Source: an uncultured Lysobacterales bacterium
GTDB lineage: Bacteria > Pseudomonadota > Gammaproteobacteria > Xanthomonadales > SZUA-36
DNA length: 7,536 nt
NCBI GenBank assembly: GCA_937974465.1
Contig: CALJWY010000096.1
Coordinates: 1 to 7,536 of the forward strand
Direction of reading: 5' to 3'
Shown one piece after another: positions 6,690-7,536 of the stretch (its first letter is position 1; every line of letters starts with the position of its first letter). The notes under the pieces were generated by a model that made no database searches, was not told where the DNA came from, and saw nothing but the letters and a program-made list of their open reading frames with translations. The position numbers were made by a program, and so were the translations under genes.

Positions 6690-6922
6690 AGCCTCACAAT
6701 TTCCAGTGGCCGATCACATGGACCTCAATTTTATTTAAACCGTCCTGAAAAACCCGGTTCATTACCTTGATCCAGTAACCTAACCCAAAAACATTACCCA
6801 ATATCAAAACAAGACAGTTAAACTTAAAGCCCTGCTCTGCCAGGATCCCGGTACTATCCAGGATCATGTCACCAGCATAAGACTGATAACAAGCCAACGT
6901 AACCGGTTATTTTACTACACAA
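6690..6922. other. Divergent spacer between yceD and maf
   Basis: This AT-richer 233-base stretch must hold the promoters for both the minus-strand operon and maf. No -35/-10 pair stands out convincingly on either strand. It contains an 8-base direct repeat, CCAGGATC, at 6840-6847 and 6858-6865 (18 bases apart). It also holds a minus-strand open frame (6867 or 6897 down to 6694), discussed in the findings, that could be a small gene but lacks a clear ribosome binding site. Confidence 0.4.
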
Positions 6923-7519
6923 ATGAATAACGAGTCACTACCTGTAAAACTAATTCTTGCTTCATCAAGCAAATACCGGCAACTGCTGTTACGCAGGCTC
7001 GGAATCCCCTTTGAGGCCATTGCCCCCGAAACCGACGAAACTGCCCGCGCCAATGAGTCTCCGGCCGACCTTGTTGCTCGTCTCGCCTTTGCAAAAGCCG
7101 ATGCCATTTGCCAGCGCTTTCCTGCCTGCGTGGTTATTGGCTCCGACCAGGTGGCTGTGTTCGATGGCAAAGTCCTTGGCAAGCCGGGCGCCCATGCAGC
7201 AGCAGTCCAACAGCTTGAGTCTTTTAGCGGCCAAAGCGTGGAATTTCTGACCTCCGTGGCTGCCAGGCGTCATGAAAGCGGCTTCACAGAGCAAGACACC
7301 GACCGCACCACGGTACACTTCAGATCACTCTCAAGCGGTGAAATTGAGCGCTATCTTGTGACGGAAAAGCCCTATGACTGTGCCGGTGCGTTCAAGGCAG
7401 AATCACTGGGAGTGACCCTGTTTGAATCCATTGAAAATAACGATCCGACTGCATTGATAGGATTACCCCTCATTCACGTGGCTGCCATGTTGAGACGCGC
7501 AGGCATACGATTGCCATAG
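6923..7519 (+). CDS. maf: Maf-family nucleotide pyrophosphatase, YceF type
   Basis: Maf proteins hydrolyse non-canonical or modified nucleoside triphosphates to monophosphates; the E. coli YceF subgroup prefers m7GTP. The 198 residues match the family length. Landmarks are LILASSSKYRQLLLRRLG (10-27) with the substrate-binding S-x-x-R, PETDET (35-40), ESPADLVARLAFAKA (45-59), VIGSDQVAVFDGKVLGKPG (71-89) with catalytic Asp75 and Lys87, VHFRSLSSGEIERYL (131-145), and GAFKAESLGVTLFESIEN (155-172) ending in DPTALIGLPL (174-183). Phe-His around 132-133 and the overall match to YceF favour that subgroup over YhdE. The ATG has no clear Shine-Dalgarno. It is divergent from yceD, as in other gammaproteobacteria; 17 bases follow its TAG in the window. 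Confidence 0.96.
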   Translation: MNNESLPVKLILASSSKYRQLLLRRLGIPFEAIAPETDETARANESPADLVARLAFAKADAICQRFPACVVIGSDQVAVFDGKVLGKPGAHAAAVQQLESFSGQSVEFLTSVAARRHESGFTEQDTDRTTVHFRSLSSGEIERYLVTEKPYDCAGAFKAESLGVTLFESIENNDPTALIGLPLIHVAAMLRRAGIRLP

Positions 7520-7536
7520 ACCCTGATGTTTACCGG

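Noticed and set aside
6723..6739. A minimal ATG-TGA open frame behind GAGG on the minus strand near the yceD leader
   Set aside because: A start-stop pair of this kind arises easily by chance and nothing else supports a regulatory role.
6840..6865. Direct repeat CCAGGATC, two copies, as a regulator binding site
   Set aside because: Only two 8-base copies with no symmetry or known match; recorded as a repeat but too weak to call an operator.
1..7536. Mobile elements, CRISPR arrays, tRNA or rRNA genes
   Set aside because: No transposase or integrase motifs, regularly spaced repeats or RNA-gene structures were seen; nearly all bases lie in housekeeping genes.

Overview
This window is a housekeeping fatty-acid and phospholipid synthesis locus. 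It looks like a gammaproteobacterial chromosome: the gene order maf <> yceD-rpmF-plsX-fabH-fabG-acpP-fabF, with maf divergent, is the classic arrangement of that class. The encoded FabH, FabF, FabG, AcpP and Maf/YceF proteins closely resemble their E. coli counterparts. A pabB gene directly after fabF is an arrangement I recall from some non-enteric gammaproteobacteria such as Xanthomonas relatives. I cannot name a genus.

Layout: all genes are on the minus strand except maf. Read in the direction of transcription they are yceD (DUF177, 23S rRNA accumulation), rpmF (ribosomal protein L32), plsX (phosphate acyltransferase), fabH (KAS III), fabG (ketoacyl-ACP reductase), acpP (acyl carrier protein), fabF (KAS II) and pabB (aminodeoxychorismate synthase component I). 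The 3' end of pabB runs off the left edge of the window. maf (a nucleotide pyrophosphatase of the YceF type) lies on the plus strand at the right, facing away from yceD across a 233-bp divergent spacer.

How it works together: AcpP carries the growing chain, FabH starts it with acetyl-CoA plus malonyl-ACP, FabF extends it and FabG performs the first reduction. PlsX turns finished acyl-ACP into acyl-phosphate for phospholipid synthesis. L32 and YceD tie the locus to ribosome production, and PabB serves folate synthesis.

The main irregularity is the absence of fabD (malonyl-CoA:ACP transacylase), which normally sits between fabH and fabG. Here those two genes are separated by only 36 bases with no remnant. 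Two GC-rich hairpins follow the two short genes expected to be most highly expressed (rpmF and acpP), which suggests uncoupling of their expression from the enzymes downstream. Smaller oddities are a non-ATG start and an Ala at the Lys-nucleophile position in PabB, a divergent PlsX, a degenerate CxxC in YceD and an acidic tail on L32.

I see no mobile element, CRISPR array, tRNA or rRNA, and no convincing undescribed system.
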